From Ectopseudomonas chengduensis (GTDB lineage: Bacteria > Pseudomonadota > Gammaproteobacteria > Pseudomonadales > Pseudomonadaceae): DNA of 64,000 bases. Made by a program: the position numbers and the translations under genes. Below are positions 43,446 to 54,802 of the stretch, in pieces (the stretch's first letter is position 1; each line of letters opens with the position of its first letter). The stretch spans positions 124,001-188,000 of the forward strand of contig NZ_JACFYZ010000001.1 in NCBI RefSeq assembly GCF_015712065.1. Direction: 5' to 3'. The notes below the pieces were generated by a model. That model was not told the DNA's origin, did no database searches, and worked only from the letters and a program-made list of their open reading frames with translations.

Positions 43446-44698
43446 TAGTTGGCATAGACCGGGAACTTCGCGCACAGCGCCTTGACCTGCTCACGCACGC
43501 GGCCTTCGACTTCATCATTGCCGATGTTGGCCAGTACGTCGCAGATCCAGCCTGCCAGTTGACGGCACTCGTCTTCCTTGAAGCCGCGAGTGGTGACGGC
43601 TGGGGTGCCGATACGCAGGCCGGAGGTGACGAACGGCGAACGCGGATCGTTCGGTACGCTGTTCTTGTTGACGGTAATGAAGGCGCGACCCAGAGCGGCG
43701 TCAGCATCCTTGCCGGTAATGTCCTGCTTGATCAGCGAAAGCAGGAACAGGTGGTTCTCGGTGCCGCCGGAGACCACGTCGTAACCGTTATCGATGAACA
43801 CCTGGGCCATGGCCTGGGCGTTCTTGATCACCTGCGCCTGGTAAGCCTTGAACTCAGGCTGCAGCGCTTCCTTGAAGCACACCGCCTTGGCGGCGATGAC
43901 GTGCTCCAGCGGGCCGCCCTGGCCGCCTGGGAATACCGCGGAGTTGAACTTCTTCTCCAGCTCTTCGTTCTTGCGCGCCAGGATCAGGCCGCCGCGCGGA
44001 CCGCGCAGGGTCTTGTGCGTGGTGGTGGTAACCACGTCGGCGAACGGCACCGGGTTCGGGTACAGACCCGCAGCGACCAGACCGGCCACGTGGGCCATGT
44101 CGACGAACAGGTAGGCACCGACCTTGTCGGCGATGGCGCGGAAACGCGGGAAGTCCAGTACCTGCGAGTAGGCGCTGAAGCCGGCGATGATCATCTTCGG
44201 CTTGTGTTCCACGGCCAGGCGCTCGAGTTCGTCGTAGTCGATCAGGCCCTGGTCGTTGATGCCGTACTGCACGGCGTTGTAGATCTTGCCGGAGAAGCTG
44301 ACGCTGGCGCCGTGGGTCAGGTGGCCGCCGTGGGCCAGGCTCATGCCCAGCACGGTGTCGCCGGCGTTGAGCAGGGCCATGTACACGGCGCTGTTGGCCT
44401 GGCTGCCGGAGTGCGGCTGGACGTTGGCGTAGTCGGCGCCGAACAGCTCCTTGGCGCGGTCGATGGCGAGTTGCTCGACCACGTCGACGTATTCGCAGCC
44501 GCCGTAGTAACGCTTGCCCGGATAGCCTTCGGCGTACTTGTTGGTCAGCACGCTGCCCTGGGCTTCCATCACCGCCGGGCTGGTGTAGTTTTCCGAGGCG
44601 ATCAGCTCGATGTGCTCTTCCTGGCGCTGGGCTTCCTGCTCCATCGCGGCAAAGAGTTCGGCGTCATAACGAGCGAGGGTCAAATCACGGCTGAACAT
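43445..44698 (-). CDS. glyA: Serine hydroxymethyltransferase
   Basis: 417-residue PLP enzyme converting serine and tetrahydrofolate to glycine and 5,10-methylene-tetrahydrofolate, the main one-carbon source. The PLP lysine segment [30 protein letters not shown] and [10 protein letters not shown] are intact. Length is standard. Pseudomonads may carry more than one GlyA; this copy looks complete. The TAA stop is completed by the last base of MITE-like copy D. Confidence 0.96.
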   Translation of the reverse strand: MFSRDLTLARYDAELFAAMEQEAQRQEEHIELIASENYTSPAVMEAQGSVLTNKYAEGYPGKRYYGGCEYVDVVEQLAIDRAKELFGADYANVQPHSGSQANSAVYMALLNAGDTVLGMSLAHGGHLTHGASVSFSGKIYNAVQYGINDQGLIDYDELERLAVEHKPKMIIAGFSAYSQVLDFPRFRAIADKVGAYLFVDMAHVAGLVAAGLYPNPVPFADVVTTTTHKTLRGPRGGLILARKNEELEKKFNSAVFPGGQGGPLEHVIAAKAVCFKEALQPEFKAYQAQVIKNAQAMAQVFIDNGYDVVSGGTENHLFLLSLIKQDITGKDADAALGRAFITVNKNSVPNDPRSPFVTSGLRIGTPAVTTRGFKEDECRQLAGWICDVLANIGNDEVEGRVREQVKALCAKFPVYAN

Positions 44699-44833
44699 GG
44701 CGGTCCCCTGAAATCAGCTGGGCGGTAGAAAGAGGGGGCGGATTCTACCGCAAAGGTCGCATTCAGGCATATGAAGGTCGGTCATGAGCCTGACAAATGG
44801 CCTTCATGCTGAGTTGGGCCCAGGGCCCGCCCG

Positions 44834-47800
44834 TCAACTGAGGATGAACAGCGCTGCGCCGCTGAATTGGGCGGTGAGCTGACGTGCAGGCATGGGTTTG
44901 CCCAGCAGGAAGCCCTGTACTTCGTCGCAGTCGTGTTCACGAAGGAAGTCGAGTTGTGCCTGGCTCTCCACGCCCTCGGCGATCACCATCATGTTCAGGC
45001 TGTGCGCCATAGCGATGATGGCGCGGGCGATCTGTGCGTCCTGCTCACCATCAGGCAGGCCGTCGACGAAGCTGCGGTCGATCTTCAATACGTCGATGGG
45101 GAACTGCTTGAGATAGTTCAGCGACGAGTAGCCGGTGCCGAAATCATCCACAGCGATGCACAGGCCCAAACGCTTGAGGTTGCCGAGAGTCTGCATCGCG
45201 CTGGCGACGTCACGCATCAGTATGCTTTCGGTCAGCTCCAGTTCCAGGCAGGCCGGGGCTACTCCGGTCCTGTCCAGGATGGCGGCGATGCGTGCGCTCA
45301 GATCGCCTTCGGCGAACTGCCGGGCCGACAGGTTGACCGAAATCTTGGGGATGCGAATCTTTTCCTCGTGCCATCGTTTGAGCTGACGGCAGGCTTCTTC
45401 CAGCACCCATTCGCCAACCTGTACCACCAGGCCGAGTTCTTCGAGTACCGGGATGAACTCATCGGGCGGCACCAGGCCACGGGTCGGATGGTTCCAGCGT
45501 AGCAGCGCCTCGACCCCGGTCAGGCGACTGCCATCGCCGGAGAACTGCGGCTGATAGTGCAGGACGAACTGGCCCTGCTCCTGAGCGTGGCGCAGATCGC
45601 TTTCCAGCTCCAGGCGCTCCAGGGCACTGGCATTCATGTCGGCCTGGTAGAACTGGAAGTTGTTCTTGCCGCGTTCCTTGGCGTGATACATCGCGGTGTC
45701 GGCATTCTTCATCAGTTGGCTCAGTTCGCTACCGTCCTGCGGGGCGAGGGCGATACCGATACTGGCGGTGACGAAGAACTCGCGGCCTTCGAGGACGAAA
45801 GGGCGGGCCAGGCTGGAGAGAATCTGCTCGGCGACATGAATGGCGCGATTCAATGCGCCCTCGCGGGTGGCACGCGGCTGCAGCAGCAGGGTGAATTCGT
45901 CGCCGCCCATGCGCGCCACGGTGTCGTCGCCGTCGACGCATGCCGACAGGCGCACGGCCACGTCCTTGAGCATGCGGTCACCAGCGGCGTGGCCGAGGGA
46001 ATCGTTGATCGGTTTGAAGCGGTCGAGGTCGAGGAACATCAACACCACCCATTCGTCATGTCGATCCGCATGCTGCAGTGCGCTGTGCAGGCGATCCTGG
46101 AACAGGGTGCGGTTGGGCAGGTGGGTCAGGGCGTCGTAGTAGGCCAGACGATGGATGCGCTGTTCGCTGGCCTTGCGCTCGCTGATGTCGCTGAAGAAGC
46201 AGACGTAGCTGACCAGGTCGCCTTCCTCGTCATGCACCGCGGTAATGCCGACCCAGGCCGGGAAGTTTTCGCCACCCTTGCGCTTGAGCCACACTTCGCC
46301 CTCCCAACTGCCGCGCTGGTTGAGTTGGCCGAGGATGTACTGCAGGTGCGCCGCCTGCTGGCGGTCGGCGGTGAGCATGCCGGGCAACTGGTCGAGCACC
46401 TGGCCGGCGGAGTAGCCGCTGACCCGGCTGAAGGCCTTGTTGACCTGGACGATGTAGCCGGCCGGGTCGGTGACCAGAATCGCCGCGGTGGAATGCTCGA
46501 ACACCGTGGCGGCCATGCGCAGGTCTTTTTCCGCGCGGCGCTGCTGGCTGATGTCGCGGCCGACGCCGAGGATGCCCTCGAAGCGGCCGTTCTCGTCCCA
46601 CATCAGCACCAGGCGCAGTTCCACCGGGATCTTGTGGCCGTCGGCGCGCAGGCAGTCGAAGACGAACAGCTGATCCGGCAGCTCCTCGCGCAGACGCTCG
46701 AGGCGGTCACGCTCGCCGAGCGAATCGCGAATCCGCTCGAGCAGCAGGTACAGGCTGGCGAGCTGCTGCGGGTTGGCCGCCAGGCCTTGCAGGCCGTTGG
46801 CCGTCACCCATTCGGCGTTGTAGCCGAGCATGGCCTCCACCGACGGGCTGACGTAGTTCAAGGTCAGGCTGTCATCGGTGGAGACGATCACGTCGCTGAT
46901 GCTTTCCGCCAGCAGGCGGTAGCGTTGCTCGCTGTCACGCAGTGACTGGTTGCGCTCGATCTGCTCGGTGATGTCCTTGGCCACGCCGATCAGGCGGCTG
47001 ACGCGACCGCGCTCATCACGCGCCAGAGCCTGCTCGCGGATGCTGAACCAGTGCCATTGGCCATTGCGATGACGCCAGCGCAGCACCGATTCCAGCAGCA
47101 GGCCGTTGCCGACCACTTTCTGCAGGTTGCGAATACGCCAGTAATATTCGCTGTCGTCCGGGTGCAGTACCTGCTCCCAGAAGTCTCCGGCCATCGCCTT
47201 GAGCTCGCTGACGCTATAGCCCAGTTGCAGTCCGAGGCTGTGGTTGCTGAACAGCACCTGCCGGTTCTGCATGTCATGCACGTAGAGCAGGTCGGGGACC
47301 GAGCGAACCACTTCGGACCAGAAGCGCTCACGCTCGATCAGCGACAGTTCGATGCGCTTGCGGCTGGTGATGTCGCTGATGCTCAGGGTGACCGCCTGAT
47401 AGTCCTGGAGCATTTCCGGCAGGCGCAGCACCAGCCAGACGTGACGCTGCAAGCCTTGTGCGGTGACCAGCTGGGTTTCCATCTCCATCAGGTTGGGGCC
47501 TTCGAGCACGGCCACGGCCAGGCGGTAACACAGATCGTCGGGCTGCACCGGGCCGTTGTCGATCAGTTGCTGCCAGGCCTGTTCGGTGGACTTGACCCCG
47601 AGCAGGTTGAGCGCCACCTGGTTGGCCTCGGTAATGCGCAGTTGCTCGACCAGCCGTTGCTGATGCTCGGCATCGGCCTGCAACCAGCGCTGCAGACCCG
47701 CCGCATCGCGCAACTTGTGCTGCAGCAACAGGCAGCGCAGGCCGGAGAGATCGAGCACGCACAGGGCTACGCCGGTGCCGTCGAAGATGTCCTGATAGCG

Positions 47801-49039
47801 CCTGCGGGTTTCCTGCAGTACGCGCATGGCCTGCTGCTCATCGGTCACATCGCGCAGCACCCAGACGTAACCGGCATGACGCCTGACTTCGCTGATATCG
47901 CTACGGGTCACGGCGAACAGTCGCTCGCGCCCCTCGCTTTCGACTCTGATCAGCTCCGGTCCCAGATCGCTGCTCAGTTGTGGGCTGTTGAGCAGCAGCG
48001 GGTCGAGATCGGACAGCAGATCAAGCAGATGGAGTTCCCCGGCCACGTCGCTGGAAACCCCGAACAGCGCTTCGGCCTGCGGGTTCAGGTAGCGCACCTT
48101 GCCATCGGCCTGGGTCACCAGAATGCGTTCTTCGACGGCGCCGAGCGCGCTGGCGGCCTGGCGCAGCGAGCGGCGTGTTTCGGTGTTCAGGCGCTGCAGG
48201 CTGCGTTGCTCGCGTTGCAGGCCGTACAGGGCCAGCAGGGTAAGCAGGCTGCACAGCGCGAACAGCAGGAACTTGCCGGCCAGGGTCGGCATCAGCTCGT
48301 TGCCGGCGCGTCCTGCATCGAACAGGGCGCGCAGTTGCCAGTCGCTGCCGGGCAGGGCGATCAGTTCCAGGCTTTGTGCCTGTTCTGCCGCAGTAACCGG
48401 AGCGATGATGCCGCCAGCCTGTTGCAGGTCATCGGCACGCGCTATCACGCGGTGACTGAGCAGATCTTCGAGCAACCAATCGTGCTCGCTCTGGTGCTGC
48501 TCGCGCAGCCAGCCGCGCAACGCACTGGTGCGCATGCGCAATACTCGGTGACTGTCGTCAGGCTGACGCAGCAGCAGGTAGAGAGCGCCGCCGTCCAGTG
48601 CGCTGAAAGCGAAGTGATAGGGCGCCGCGCCGCTGCGTTGCTGCTGGTTGCGAATGAAGCTGAGGTCGCGCGACTCGCTGGCGCTGTCGGCCAGCAACTG
48701 CCCATTGGCATCGAGCCAGGCCACGCTGTTGACGGTCGGGAAGATGCTGCGCAATGCCGTGACCAACTCTCTGCCGTCGCCAGCGCGTGCAGGGCTGCTT
48801 TGCAATATCGCCTGGCCCGCCTGCGCCTTGAGGCGCATGTTCAGACTCAGGTGCTTGGCCAGTTGGGCACTGTAACCCTGGCTTAGTTGCTTCTGACTAT
48901 CGAGCAACTGGCGGTATTCCTGAGTCAGCTGCCAGGCCAGCAATCCCAGCATCGCCAGCACCAGCACCACCAGGGCACGGCGCAATGCTGCGCGCGACTC
49001 GCCCGGGGAGGAGGAAGGCAGGGATGAGGGAGTCGACAC
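44834..49039 (-). CDS. Large PAS-GGDEF-EAL membrane signalling protein
   Basis: 1401 residues. An N-terminal membrane helix (RRALVVLVLAMLGLLAWQL), a ~220-residue periplasmic sensor, a second helix (FLLFALCSLLTLLALYGL, about 273-290), then four or five PAS/PAC modules with linkers, a GGDEF domain (ARMGGDEFTLLLQ, no RxxD I-site in front) and an EAL domain (GVEALLRWNHPTRG; DDFGTGYSSLNYLKQFP; IDRSFVDGLPD). Both catalytic motifs are intact, so it may make or break c-di-GMP. Upstream of glyA on the same strand with a 135-bp gap; partner regulators unknown. Confidence 0.93.
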   Translation of the reverse strand: MSTPSSLPSSSPGESRAALRRALVVLVLAMLGLLAWQLTQEYRQLLDSQKQLSQGYSAQLAKHLSLNMRLKAQAGQAILQSSPARAGDGRELVTALRSIFPTVNSVAWLDANGQLLADSASESRDLSFIRNQQQRSGAAPYHFAFSALDGGALYLLLRQPDDSHRVLRMRTSALRGWLREQHQSEHDWLLEDLLSHRVIARADDLQQAGGIIAPVTAAEQAQSLELIALPGSDWQLRALFDAGRAGNELMPTLAGKFLLFALCSLLTLLALYGLQREQRSLQRLNTETRRSLRQAASALGAVEERILVTQADGKVRYLNPQAEALFGVSSDVAGELHLLDLLSDLDPLLLNSPQLSSDLGPELIRVESEGRERLFAVTRSDISEVRRHAGYVWVLRDVTDEQQAMRVLQETRRRYQDIFDGTGVALCVLDLSGLRCLLLQHKLRDAAGLQRWLQADAEHQQRLVEQLRITEANQVALNLLGVKSTEQAWQQLIDNGPVQPDDLCYRLAVAVLEGPNLMEMETQLVTAQGLQRHVWLVLRLPEMLQDYQAVTLSISDITSRKRIELSLIERERFWSEVVRSVPDLLYVHDMQNRQVLFSNHSLGLQLGYSVSELKAMAGDFWEQVLHPDDSEYYWRIRNLQKVVGNGLLLESVLRWRHRNGQWHWFSIREQALARDERGRVSRLIGVAKDITEQIERNQSLRDSEQRYRLLAESISDVIVSTDDSLTLNYVSPSVEAMLGYNAEWVTANGLQGLAANPQQLASLYLLLERIRDSLGERDRLERLREELPDQLFVFDCLRADGHKIPVELRLVLMWDENGRFEGILGVGRDISQQRRAEKDLRMAATVFEHSTAAILVTDPAGYIVQVNKAFSRVSGYSAGQVLDQLPGMLTADRQQAAHLQYILGQLNQRGSWEGEVWLKRKGGENFPAWVGITAVHDEEGDLVSYVCFFSDISERKASEQRIHRLAYYDALTHLPNRTLFQDRLHSALQHADRHDEWVVLMFLDLDRFKPINDSLGHAAGDRMLKDVAVRLSACVDGDDTVARMGGDEFTLLLQPRATREGALNRAIHVAEQILSSLARPFVLEGREFFVTASIGIALAPQDGSELSQLMKNADTAMYHAKERGKNNFQFYQADMNASALERLELESDLRHAQEQGQFVLHYQPQFSGDGSRLTGVEALLRWNHPTRGLVPPDEFIPVLEELGLVVQVGEWVLEEACRQLKRWHEEKIRIPKISVNLSARQFAEGDLSARIAAILDRTGVAPACLELELTESILMRDVASAMQTLGNLKRLGLCIAVDDFGTGYSSLNYLKQFPIDVLKIDRSFVDGLPDGEQDAQIARAIIAMAHSLNMMVIAEGVESQAQLDFLREHDCDEVQGFLLGKPMPARQLTAQFSGAALFILS

Positions 49040-49440
49040 GTTCTGTGAACCTGCAGCCAGTGCTGGGCTATTTTAAGCGTTGAGACGCGCGGGCATGCCT
49101 GCGCTCGCGCTAGCCGGCTAGAATGCCTGTAAATGTGGCCAAGTGCCAGCTACGCCGACGAACGTAGGTTTGCCCTGTCACGCACATTCCGGTAGTTTTG
49201 CGCCGCGCGCGTGAACTGTCCGCGCGGTACTTGGCGTTCGCTCCGGCAGCGGCTAAGGTCTCTGCAAACGCCCCGCTGCAGGCTTGGTGAAAACTGCCTG
49301 CAGCCGGTAATACGGCGGCCAGGCCGGCACGCAGCAGATGGTCAGACTGTCGGCGTTGCCGGTTTCGTCACTCGCAACGTTATCGCAGTGTCTGCAAGGC
49401 CCGCCATTCTCAGCCCTCATTCTCACCAGTCAGGTTCTCC
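49040..49440. other. 401-bp divergent intergenic region
   Basis: Lies between the PAS-GGDEF-EAL gene and ettA. No convincing gene or RNA structure; GC-rich throughout. The ettA ribosome-binding site is weak (GGTTCTCC before the ATG). Confidence 0.5.
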
Positions 49441-51101
<1,661 letters not shown>

Positions 51102-51105
<4 letters not shown>

Positions 51106-51172
51106 GGTGGGTTAGCGGCGCCAAGCACGTAATTGGCTGGTTTCACGAGCAGAGTGCGCCGCGTAACCCTCC
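51102..51172. repeat. GTAGGGTGGGTT-type inverted repeat covering ettA stop codon
   Basis: GTAGGGTGGGTTAGCGGCGC faces GTGCGCCGCGTAACCCTCC about 35 bases later. The left arm contains the ettA TAG. A related partial copy is at about 17131. Confidence 0.72.
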
Positions 51173-51201
51173 ATGCGATATCCCGGTGTTACGCCGGGAT
51201 G

Positions 51202-51231
51202 AAAAAACGGAGCCTTCGGGCTCCGTTTTTC
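51202..51231 (+). terminator. Rho-independent terminator of ettA
   Basis: AAAAACGGAGCCTTCGGGCT stem-loop (ACGGAGCC / GGCTCCGT) followed by TTTTTC. Confidence 0.9.
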
Positions 51232-51250
51232 GTTGAGGGTGCAGGCTATC

Positions 51251-51420
51251 TGTAGGAGCGGCGCCCCGCCGCGAACCGGGGAAGAGGTGAAAGCTCCTAC
51301 CCATTCGGAGTATGTGTCGGTCGAAAGATTGCTACGTACCTGTAGGAGCCGCGCCTCGCGGCGAATCGATCATGCGTTCAGCACAAATCCACAAGCTTCG
51401 CCCCGGGGCGGGGCTCCTAC
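51251..51420. repeat. Cluster of three REP palindromes
   Basis: GTAGGAGCGGCGCCCCGCCG, GTAGGAGCCGCGCCTCGCGG and CTTCGCCCCGGGGCGGGGCT units in mixed orientation fill the gap between ettA and the PilZ gene. No coding sequence within. Confidence 0.82.
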
Positions 51421-51466
51421 GCAGCGCGGCTCTTCTGCTCCAGCTTTCTTCGCGCAGGTGGCGTGT

Positions 51467-51799
51467 TCATAGCCTGGCCAGCAGGCTTTCCAGTGCCTTG
51501 GCCTGATCCTCGGCCAGATCGATGATATGAAAGCCGGCCCAGCAATGCTGGCCGTCGGCGCCGGGGCGGCTCCACAGGCAATCGGCGCCCAGGCGCACTT
51601 CTTGTACCGCATCGCTACCTGAGGTGCACACCAGGCGGCACTCCAGCACCGCGTCGGCGGTGTGGGGGGTGTCGCTGAACAGCATGAAACCATCGGCAGA
51701 CAGGTCGACTATCCGGCCCAGGCGCTGGCCGCTGTTCAGGTCGAAGACCTCCAGCTGCATTTCGGTGCCATGGCGGCTATGTTGACGACGCTCTTCCAT
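51467..51799 (-). CDS. PilZ-domain protein
   Basis: 110 residues: MEERRQHSRHGTEMQLEVFD carries an RxxxR-like element and IVDLSADGFMLFS fits the D/NxSxxG motif of PilZ c-di-GMP receptors, with C-terminal CWAGFHIIDLAEDQAKALES. It follows the DUF1631 gene by 9 bp on the same strand and is surely co-transcribed, suggesting that the DUF1631 protein is under c-di-GMP control (inference). Confidence 0.85.
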   Translation of the reverse strand: MEERRQHSRHGTEMQLEVFDLNSGQRLGRIVDLSADGFMLFSDTPHTADAVLECRLVCTSGSDAVQEVRLGADCLWSRPGADGQHCWAGFHIIDLAEDQAKALESLLARL

Positions 51800-51808
51800 G
51801 GAAATTCC

Positions 51809-54130
51809 TCAGCGGGGTTCGGCCGTGCGCCCGGTGAAACGCTGCAGCACACGGTAAATGGCAGTCAGCGCGCGATCCACCAGGGGCGCCGCGCGTTCGG
51901 GTGTCACGATGCGGGCCAGGCCCTTTTCCATCTCGCTGGCCAGCAGGGTCAGCGGCTTGATCGCCACGCGCTGGCCACTATGGTCGACGAACATGTAGTT
52001 GTGCGTGGTCGGGCTGAACCAGGAAAGCTTGAGCACGCGGCTCTTGCCGCCCTCGACGAACTCGAACCAGGTGCCGAACTCGACGCTGGCCAATTCCTTG
52101 GCCAGGGCTTGGGCGCGTGCCGAGAGCTTACTGCGCAAAGGTGCCTGGCGAGCCAGGTCGGCATCTTCTCCAAGCATGGCGCCCAGGGGACTTTCTGGCA
52201 GGGTAGGTTTGAGCTGGGCGGCCAACTGCGGCTGCTTGGCCTGGACTGCATGCTGGCAGGCCACCAGGTCCTGCAGCAGGCGACGGATACCGTCCTCATG
52301 GTAGCCGCCGAGCAATTCCAGGCCCTTGCGCAGGTCGCTGAGCATCGGCACGCGCTGTTCCTGCAATTGCAGCACCTCGGCCTCGCCGAGCGGCGTGCCG
52401 CTCCAGGCCAACTGTTCGGCCACTTCGCAGGAGCGCTTCCACTCCGTGCTCTGTTCGCCATGGCGCAGCAGGACGAACACCAGGACGTCGGCCCAAGTCA
52501 GTTCGAGGAAGTTGCGGATGATGGTTGGTAGGTCGCGCTTTCCGACGCATCGCTGAACCACCTCGAGCGCCTGCTCGCGAGCCCCCAGTAGACGATCACG
52601 CCCCTTGGCCGCCTCGACCGCGCGGCGTTCGCGCAGTTCGACCTTGTGGCGCAGGGTCTCGACATACTCGTTGAACTCCTCGATCAGGCTGTCGAACAGC
52701 GCGAGGTCACCGCTGAAACCGTGAATCACCCGTTCGACTACCCATTGCATCTTGGCCAGCAGGCTGCGTTCGTCACCTTCGCTGCCGTAAAGCACGCCAG
52801 CCTGGGCCATGGTGTTGAGCAGGCGTCGCGCCGGATGGTGGTGCTGGGTGAATAGCGCCTTGTCCTGCAGTGCGATTTTCAGATAGGGCGTATGCAGATG
52901 CGAAAGTGCGGTCTTGCAGGCGTCCGGCAGGTTCTCATCATCGAGGATGAAGTCGAACAGCATGCCAACCAGGTCGATCACGTCGGCTTCCTGATCGGAC
53001 ACCTTGCTGTCGCCCGGCAGGCTGCTGTGCGATTCCAGCTGCTGCTGCAGGTCGGCCTTGAGGCCTTCAACGGCCTGCGGTTGGTGCAGGCGTTGAGCCA
53101 GTTCGTGGGCCGACTGCTGTTGCATGCGATTGAGTGCGGCAAGCAGTTCGCTGGCGCTGTAGGTACGGCTGGCCTGACGCGGTGAGAAGCTGACGATGCT
53201 CCGTGTGCCGCCCAGCAGCGGCGCGTCCGGGTGGCTCTGGCGGTGCTCGCCGAGCAGGCTGGACAGGCCGCTGAACAGCGCGCCCGGATCGCTCGGCGGC
53301 GGTGCGCTGAGGTCCAGATCGAACAGCGCCGGCTCTATGGGCGCTGGCGTCGTACCCGGTCTGCCCGCTGTTTGTTGGGGCGCCGGCGCTTCTGGCGCAG
53401 GCGCATCGGGACGGCTGACGCTTTGATTGATCTGTGCGCTGTACTTGAGGTTGGGCAGCACGCCGGCATCGATCAGGCGCTGGTTGAGTGCACCATAGAG
53501 TGAATCGAGGCTCTGCATCACATGGCGATCGAAGAGCATGTAGAGGATGGTCTTGATCTGCAGCGGGAAGGGGCAGGGCGCCAGCGCATCGCGAAACGCC
53601 TGGGCAATGGCCTGTGGGCCGAAGGGGTTGCTGTCCTCACCGAGCTTCTGGCCGTTGTTGAGCAGCGCCAGGCGCTGCTCCAGAGCGAATAGCGGCTGGG
53701 TGCAGCGTGCCTTGACCCGGCTGACCATATTGGTGACTTGCAGGGTTTCTTCGTAATCCTCGTTCTGCACCAGGGCCAACTGCTCGGGGTCGACTTCGGC
53801 CTGCGTCTGATCCTGCAGCTTGCCGTCGAGGAAATCGGAAAAATTGTTGGCGATGGCTTGGTGGTAGCTGCGCTCGATCTGTGGACGTTGGCGGCGGATC
53901 TCGCGCATGTTGTCGAAGAACAACGTCTGCACCTTGTTGTTCTCGGCTTTCTCGGCGCATTCGAACAGGGTGTCATCGACTTGGCCGAATACACCGCTCA
54001 GATGCTCCGCCAGTCGATTCATCACCAGTTTGCGGCAGGCTTGTACCAGATCGCTGAAGCGCGGCTGTATACCGCGGCTGGCGAGGCTAACCACCTTGGG
54101 ATGAATGGGGGGCTTGTCCTGGTTGCTCAT
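51809..54130 (-). CDS. DUF1631 domain protein
   Basis: 773-residue cytoplasmic, mostly helical protein matching DUF1631 (N-terminal FSDLVQACRKLVMNRLAEHL; ETLQVTNMVSRVKARC). The final ~110 residues (FGTWFEFVEGGKSRVLKLSW, YMFVDHSGQRVAIKPLTLLA) look like a PilZ-type beta barrel as seen in some family members. A Pro/Ala-rich linker near residue 245-275 separates two helical parts. Function unknown; sometimes misnamed thymidine phosphorylase. Divergent from the tRNA cluster. Confidence 0.88.
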   Translation of the reverse strand: MSNQDKPPIHPKVVSLASRGIQPRFSDLVQACRKLVMNRLAEHLSGVFGQVDDTLFECAEKAENNKVQTLFFDNMREIRRQRPQIERSYHQAIANNFSDFLDGKLQDQTQAEVDPEQLALVQNEDYEETLQVTNMVSRVKARCTQPLFALEQRLALLNNGQKLGEDSNPFGPQAIAQAFRDALAPCPFPLQIKTILYMLFDRHVMQSLDSLYGALNQRLIDAGVLPNLKYSAQINQSVSRPDAPAPEAPAPQQTAGRPGTTPAPIEPALFDLDLSAPPPSDPGALFSGLSSLLGEHRQSHPDAPLLGGTRSIVSFSPRQASRTYSASELLAALNRMQQQSAHELAQRLHQPQAVEGLKADLQQQLESHSSLPGDSKVSDQEADVIDLVGMLFDFILDDENLPDACKTALSHLHTPYLKIALQDKALFTQHHHPARRLLNTMAQAGVLYGSEGDERSLLAKMQWVVERVIHGFSGDLALFDSLIEEFNEYVETLRHKVELRERRAVEAAKGRDRLLGAREQALEVVQRCVGKRDLPTIIRNFLELTWADVLVFVLLRHGEQSTEWKRSCEVAEQLAWSGTPLGEAEVLQLQEQRVPMLSDLRKGLELLGGYHEDGIRRLLQDLVACQHAVQAKQPQLAAQLKPTLPESPLGAMLGEDADLARQAPLRSKLSARAQALAKELASVEFGTWFEFVEGGKSRVLKLSWFSPTTHNYMFVDHSGQRVAIKPLTLLASEMEKGLARIVTPERAAPLVDRALTAIYRVLQRFTGRTAEPR

Positions 54131-54248
54131 GGACTGTCCTGGCTGGCGTCGTCGGCTGGCGCGTCCTGCGTCGTGCCGCAGTTCGATGAAACATATAGTA
54201 GTCCATGGCTTGCCTGCAAAGCATTGTCGTAAAAGCAGTTTGCAGGGG

Positions 54249-54276
54249 TTGACAGGGAAATTTTGCTACGTAAAAT
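54249..54276 (+). promoter_or_regulatory. Near-consensus sigma70 promoter for the tRNA operon
   Basis: TTGACA and TAAAAT separated by 16 bases, about 61 bp upstream of the first tRNA, with a GCGCGCCTC discriminator typical of stringently controlled stable RNA genes. Confidence 0.85.
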
Positions 54277-54336
54277 GGCGCGCCTCTGAAGCGGTAAAGC
54301 GAAAGCCGAAGCGCAACAGAGCTGGAAGACCGAAGT

Positions 54337-54412
54337 TCCGCGATAGCTCAGTCGGTAGAGCAAATGACTGTTAATCATTGGGTCCCTGGTTCGAGTCCAG
54401 GTCGCGGAGCCA
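54337..54412 (+). tRNA. tRNA-Asn (GTT)
   Basis: 76 bases including encoded CCA. The acceptor TCCGCGA pairs with TCGCGGA; anticodon loop CTGTTAA gives GTT; TTCGAGTCC T-loop present. First of three adjacent tRNAs. Confidence 0.97.
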
Positions 54413-54421
54413 ACTTCCTAT

Positions 54422-54498
54422 CGGGGTATAGCGCAGTCCGGTAGCGCGCTTGCTTTGGGAGCAAGATGTCGGGAGTTCGAATCCCCCTACCCCGACCA
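54422..54498 (+). tRNA. tRNA-Pro (TGG)
   Basis: 77 bases including CCA. The acceptor CGGGGTA pairs with TACCCCG; anticodon loop TTTGGGA gives TGG. Confidence 0.97.
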
Positions 54499-54503
54499 TA
54501 TTT

Positions 54504-54579
54504 GGGTCGTTAGCTCAGTTGGTAGAGCAGTTGGCTTTTAACCAATTGGTCGTAGGTTCGAATCCTACACGACCCACCA
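54504..54579 (+). tRNA. tRNA-Lys (TTT)
   Basis: 76 bases including CCA. The acceptor GGGTCGT pairs with ACGACCC; anticodon loop CTTTTAA gives TTT. Followed by a terminator. Confidence 0.97.
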
Positions 54580-54590
54580 CTACAACGAAC

Positions 54591-54616
54591 AAGCCCGCCT
54601 AGCGCGGGCTTTTTCG
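54591..54616 (+). terminator. Rho-independent terminator of the tRNA operon
   Basis: AGCCCGCCTAGCGCGGGCT stem followed by TTTTTCG. Confidence 0.9.
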
Positions 54617-54639
54617 TTTTTGCATATTGGCTCGTAAAC

Positions 54640-54706
54640 GTAGCCCGGATGCAATCCGGGGAGATTCTCAACGTTGAATGGCCGTCCTGGATTTCATCCA
54701 GGCTAC
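54640..54706. repeat. REP pair, one arm diverged
   Basis: GTAGCCCGGATGCAATCCGG faces CCTGGATTTCATCCAGGCTA; family of 14953 and 25275. Confidence 0.78.
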
Positions 54707-54720
54707 AGCATATCCGCTTG

Positions 54721-54763
54721 TCTCCCCTCTCCCGCTTGCGGGAGAGGGGCCGGGGGAGAGGGG
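54721..54763. repeat. CCCTCTCCCGC palindrome repeat
   Basis: CCCCTCTCCCGCTTGCGGGA continues to GAGGGGCCGGGGGAGAGGGG; a hairpin repeat seen intergenically in many gamma-proteobacteria. Confidence 0.72.
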
Positions 54764-54802
54764 TATCGGAAGGCCTTGGGCGGCTGATGCGAACAGCCTT
54801 TC

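Noticed and set aside
44699..44833. Riboswitch upstream of glyA
   Set aside because: The 135-bp leader shows no recognisable aptamer.
47051..48886. 611-codon plus-strand frame within the PAS-GGDEF-EAL gene
   Set aside because: Antisense shadow with low-complexity composition.
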